Shown: positions 61,401 to 64,000 of the stretch, one piece after another | How positions within the stretch are numbered: the stretch's first letter is position 1 | Layout: each line of letters starts with the position of its first letter | Assembly: GCF_964026445.1 (NCBI RefSeq) | Contig: NZ_OZ032150.1 | Location: 496,001-560,000, forward strand | From: Rickettsia endosymbiont of Cantharis rufa | GTDB lineage: Bacteria > Pseudomonadota > Alphaproteobacteria > Rickettsiales > Rickettsiaceae | Length of the DNA: 64,000 nucleotides | Reading direction: 5' to 3' | Made by a program: the position numbers and the translations under genes | Notes under the pieces: generated by a model | The model's database searches: none | Seen by the model: the letters and a program-made list of their open reading frames with translations, nothing else | Told to the model about the DNA's origin: nothing

Positions 61401-61512
61401 TGGTTGTATGTGCTATAGCTAATTTATCTGCTTCTAAAATATTATTTAAATTAGTGTTTTTTATTAAATAAAGATTTCTTATTAGCCTGTCTAATTCATT
61501 TTTGTTTTTCAT
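58459..61512 (-). CDS. sca4: Sca4 (PS120, gene D), vinculin-binding surface-cell antigen
   Basis: 1017 residues, no signal peptide or autotransporter barrel, largely helical. N-terminal block RLIRNLYLIKNTNLNNILEA and the DPRAPGPYV turn are typical of Sca4. In other spotted-fever rickettsiae this secreted protein binds host vinculin and lowers tension at cell junctions. An EWDDTGML motif occurs twice (about 651-672). Residues of about 700-810 are four identical 26-residue units (LSKETTPKQVNIDNVLPKIR core) plus a partial fifth. The frame is intact. RBS GAGGA precedes ATG 61512. mdh is the next gene upstream. Confidence 0.92.
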   Translation of the reverse strand: MKNKNELDRLIRNLYLIKNTNLNNILEADKLAIAHTTNFIEALINKIDPRAPGPYVSQQKANFKVANDKNIQGGQKEIYLKNLPISIGKVEGFKEDEKGRKTKAQLDVLVSPSDFSELLRLSNSLPVTKEQGLEITDNINLLQLMEEIVQKVGKKNLNIQQDTKVLTSQKNEQAITHGQQKVELNLKEEIIKLREAVQETTKNPTNNEEFNKTSKEILDLINNINSHQPARLQAARNKILSSGKSPNTKNTKIAGFFLEQHEWDKFQELRERLQKIKEPREKLDEMKNFYDVINSLDKNIILGLMKERQKVQQASNQKAQEIIRSKFLYLDNAQDFSDGLQNLFEELKNKEEAGEQELIETSKDILSKSISVNKNYFRNTDNSSELDLQYKMLLIDHADNISQNIKETLVLYAGSNNDNKIDILSKELANKFKNISNLIKQNESVLQRETSKYSPSLETMPEDSVPELSPAIVHSSTEFFAKLENSFNELEQFTDKILIDAGKSYTQQANINPKSNNVSRSSSIDSGIGSSQEELSTTFGKSSSTNLIEALDLAQAKILSNSNTAKDKLTAIKELQKSTQQKEVSNERLTQEEIDNIYKTLGIFEEIKEYEKSENTREPRILNKNYYKLTDPREERRSDNVALEWDDTGMLTTDNDLEWDDTGMLPPSQSSAVLDKLKEAVDGYISELQNEKLSKETTPKQVNIDNVLPKIRDLFNDELSKETTPKQVNIDNVLPKIRDLFNDELSKETTPKQVNIDNVLPKIRDLFNDELSKETTPKQVNIDNVLPKIRDLFNDELSKETTPKYTKQSTQDKPKISTGAVIGLKDRIAKFEVDSDSKIKKYWTEEKKQTVEKHSQYTQDKDTIYHTTPKKLNINEITHDFKLKDNTKDLKDKFEEGFGSNITRYWTSPEEWDKWKKEKQKGTGKENELIRSRTKFAIEHSKYAQSKDNAPKRQIKTYIEASEDIHIKEGNTQSLRDKFENLAKEARQIGTQAQQKSKSSSNPSIKPTGRGKDGRNI
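59104..59415 (-). repeat. Four identical 78-bp tandem repeats in sca4
   Basis: Units begin at 59104, 59182, 59260 and 59338 (plus-strand CGGAGTTGTTTCTTTAGATA), each 78 bp, with a partial fifth from 59416. I see no mismatch among the four. The unit is 26 codons and keeps the reading frame. Confidence 0.95.
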
Positions 61513-61654
61513 AATTTTCCTCCATTAATAAAAATAAACCAAACTGTAATACCATTTATGTTAAATTAACAATACTAATAATTAGTATTAATTCAATATT
61601 TTAAATTTTGTTGCATTTGTGCTTCAATTATGTTTAAAAATATAACCTTATAAT

Positions 61655-62626
<972 letters not shown>

Positions 62627-62724
62627 CTATTTACTATATTACAAATAGATTGAAGAAAAAAGAATTTTTAAATTTTAAAAATTATATGGTTAATTGATTA
62701 ATTTATAAAAATTAACTAATTACA

Positions 62725-62753
62725 TTGACTTCATTAAAATAGATTAACATAAT
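62725..62753 (+). promoter_or_regulatory. Promoter of the ankyrin-like gene
   Basis: TTGACT at 62725-62730 and CATAAT at 62748-62753 with a 17-base spacer, about 65 bases before ATG 62819. Confidence 0.5.
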
Positions 62754-62818
62754 GCCGAGTCAACGAAATACCATGAAATATTAAATTTTAATAAAATAAT
62801 CAAAAAAAGAAGATAACT

Positions 62819-63658
62819 ATGCCTAAAATTTCTAAGTTAATAAATGTTTTTAAATCCTGTATAGGAAGGGGGGGTAATACAAAAAAATGCAAAACCGCTC
62901 CAGATGTGTTTCATGATTTACGTATTAGTATTAACAATAATCTTAATAGTAAGAACAGTAAAGATGTTAGTTTTGATGTGGTAGATAGCGCAAAAAACAA
63001 AAGTACCCTACATTATGTAACTGACTTAGCAAACCTCAAAGAGTTACTTCAAAAAAATGTTGATCCTAATATACAAGATGAGAATGGTAATACTGCTTTA
63101 GATGTTACAGGTAATTTTGAAAAAGCCAAAATGTTACTTGAATATGATGCTAGGGTGAATGACTATAAACAGATGAGTGAAATATTACATTACTGTGGTC
63201 GTAACTCAGTAGAAAACAAAATTATTCTTTCACTATTAATACATACTAATACTAATACTAATTTTACAAAAGCAAATTTAGTAAGACAATGTAAAGAACC
63301 GCATGAAAAGGCAGAGCGGCTAATAAAACGAATTGAAAAAATAGAAGGCTTAATATATCAAAGTAAAGAAGTAGAGACGTTAAGAGTATATGTTGATAGA
63401 TTACAGAACCTAAAAAATAAATATGAAAAAGCAAAAGATAGTAGCCAAGCTGTTTCAAAAATAATATTAGATTATATTGAAAATCAAGAGAGTTATGCTT
63501 TAAAAGCTAAACTTGTTACTATTTGTCAAAATCTAGGGTTAGTCGAAGATTATTCGGAAGTAGAGTCAGAAAATGAGGTAAGTAATTATTTGGATGAGGC
63601 TTTTGATTTGCTTGATACAGAATTAGCAGGAGAGGAATTTCAAAACTCAGCGTTATAA
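62819..63658 (+). CDS. Ankyrin-repeat-like protein, function unknown
   Basis: 279 residues, no signal peptide. Residues of about 57-105 form one or two ankyrin units (TLHYVTDLANLKELLQKNVD, QDENGNTALDVTG, NFEKAKMLLEYDARVN). A helical region follows (KAERLIKRIEKIEGLIYQSK, LRVYVDRLQNLKNKYEKAK) and the C-terminus is acidic (EDYSEVESENEVSNYLDEAF). The design resembles other short ankyrin proteins of rickettsiae that may act in the host, which is inference. It starts with AAGAAGATAACT as a weak ribosome site. Confidence 0.6.
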   Translation: MPKISKLINVFKSCIGRGGNTKKCKTAPDVFHDLRISINNNLNSKNSKDVSFDVVDSAKNKSTLHYVTDLANLKELLQKNVDPNIQDENGNTALDVTGNFEKAKMLLEYDARVNDYKQMSEILHYCGRNSVENKIILSLLIHTNTNTNFTKANLVRQCKEPHEKAERLIKRIEKIEGLIYQSKEVETLRVYVDRLQNLKNKYEKAKDSSQAVSKIILDYIENQESYALKAKLVTICQNLGLVEDYSEVESENEVSNYLDEAFDLLDTELAGEEFQNSAL

Positions 63659-63831
63659 CAAAACCCCCTGCAAAAGCGAGGATTCAAAAAATACTAAAAC
63701 TATAAAGAATTACTTGTTTTAAAAATCACAATTATTAAATATTTATAATATATATTTTAATAATTAGTAATAACTTTTTTAATTTCCAGTAATCTCCCTA
63801 ATTAATGTCTTTTAATATTTAGGATTTAATT

Positions 63832-64000
63832 ATGAAATTACTCGGATTAGTTATGCTTTTAAACCTAACAAATTTATTTTCTATGGTAAAAGTAGCTCCA
63901 ATAAAAGTAGCACCTGATTTTACGGCAGTATCAAAGCAAGGTACAATAGATTATCTATGTGATCATATAAAGCCATCTATTGAATTTTTTATTGTGCATG
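63832..64000 (+). CDS. 5' part of an exported protein, possibly an amidase, cut by the window edge
   Basis: ATG 63832 opens MKLLGLVMLLNLTNLFSMVK, a likely signal peptide, followed by IKVAPDFTAVSKQGTIDYLC and IEFFIVH at the window end. The last residues resemble the first strand and zinc histidine of N-acetylmuramoyl-L-alanine amidase (amidase_2) proteins, but too little is visible to be sure. Confidence 0.5.
   Translation, partial: MKLLGLVMLLNLTNLFSMVKVAPIKVAPDFTAVSKQGTIDYLCDHIKPSIEFFIVH

Overview
The window is AT-rich, gene-sparse chromosome of an obligate intracellular Rickettsia. The genus call rests on an intact rickA, a sca4 gene next to mdh, many Rickettsia palindromic elements (RPEs) between and inside genes, two ProP-type transporters, a short SpoT-like protein, and numerous pseudogenes. 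rickA and sca4 point to the spotted-fever or transitional lineages. The load of insertion sequences (five copies of one IS1-like element plus IS3, IS4 and IS630 remnants) suggests a strain with an expanded mobilome; I cannot name the species.

Layout. 1-2.8 kb: a CDS cut by the window edge and decayed reading frames. 2.8-12.8 kb: core genes: dnaA with a rhodanese gene (minus strand), then sdhE-mfd and murE-murF-mraY (plus strand). 13.2-14.7 kb: rickA with a clear promoter. 14.9-17 kb: a flavodoxin-like gene and the two CoA-transferase subunits. 17-25.8 kb: a decayed zone with an exported-protein pseudogene, a broken recG, IS1-like, IS3 and IS630 remnants, an ankyrin-like/PPAY protein, a HigB/HigA-type toxin-antitoxin pair with a frameshifted antitoxin, and a heme-oxygenase-like protein. 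25.8-32.5 kb (minus strand): traX-like, murJ, ppa, then sco-ccmD-ccmE and yajC-secD. 32.8-37.9 kb: tRNA-Gly, proP paralogue, SpoT-like hydrolase, IS1-like copy 2, mgtE. 38.4-40.4 kb: a decayed ankyrin/glutamine-amidotransferase fusion and tRNA-Leu. 40.6-50.7 kb: HAD phosphatase, gyrB, murA, rpoZ-acpS, a parvulin-type PPIase and secA. 50.9-56.9 kb: a second decayed zone with an MNT-HEPN gene split by IS1-like copy 3, tRNA-Ala, a truncated leucine-rich-repeat gene, an IS4 remnant between IS1-like copies 4 and 5, and an AbrB-type antitoxin. 57-64 kb: a second proP paralogue, sca4, mdh, an ankyrin-like gene and the start of an exported protein.

How it works together. The intact genes cover replication (dnaA, gyrB), transcription and repair (rpoZ, mfd), peptidoglycan precursor synthesis and flipping (murA, murE, murF, mraY, murJ), Sec export (secA, secD, yajC, PPIase), respiratory assembly (sdhE, sco, ccmD, ccmE) and host interaction (rickA, sca4). 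RPEs shape many coding ends: they supply false upstream starts for murE, murA, ppa and the HAD gene, an in-frame peptide in the rhodanese and MurJ, and C-terminal tails on MurE and a ProP paralogue. The most unusual features are the RPE-derived peptides, the toxin-antitoxin pair needing slippage on an A7 tract, an IS1-like family whose five copies share the same disabling lesions, chimeric IS junctions without target duplications, four identical 78-bp repeats in sca4, and the ruined ankyrin-amidotransferase and MNT-HEPN genes.
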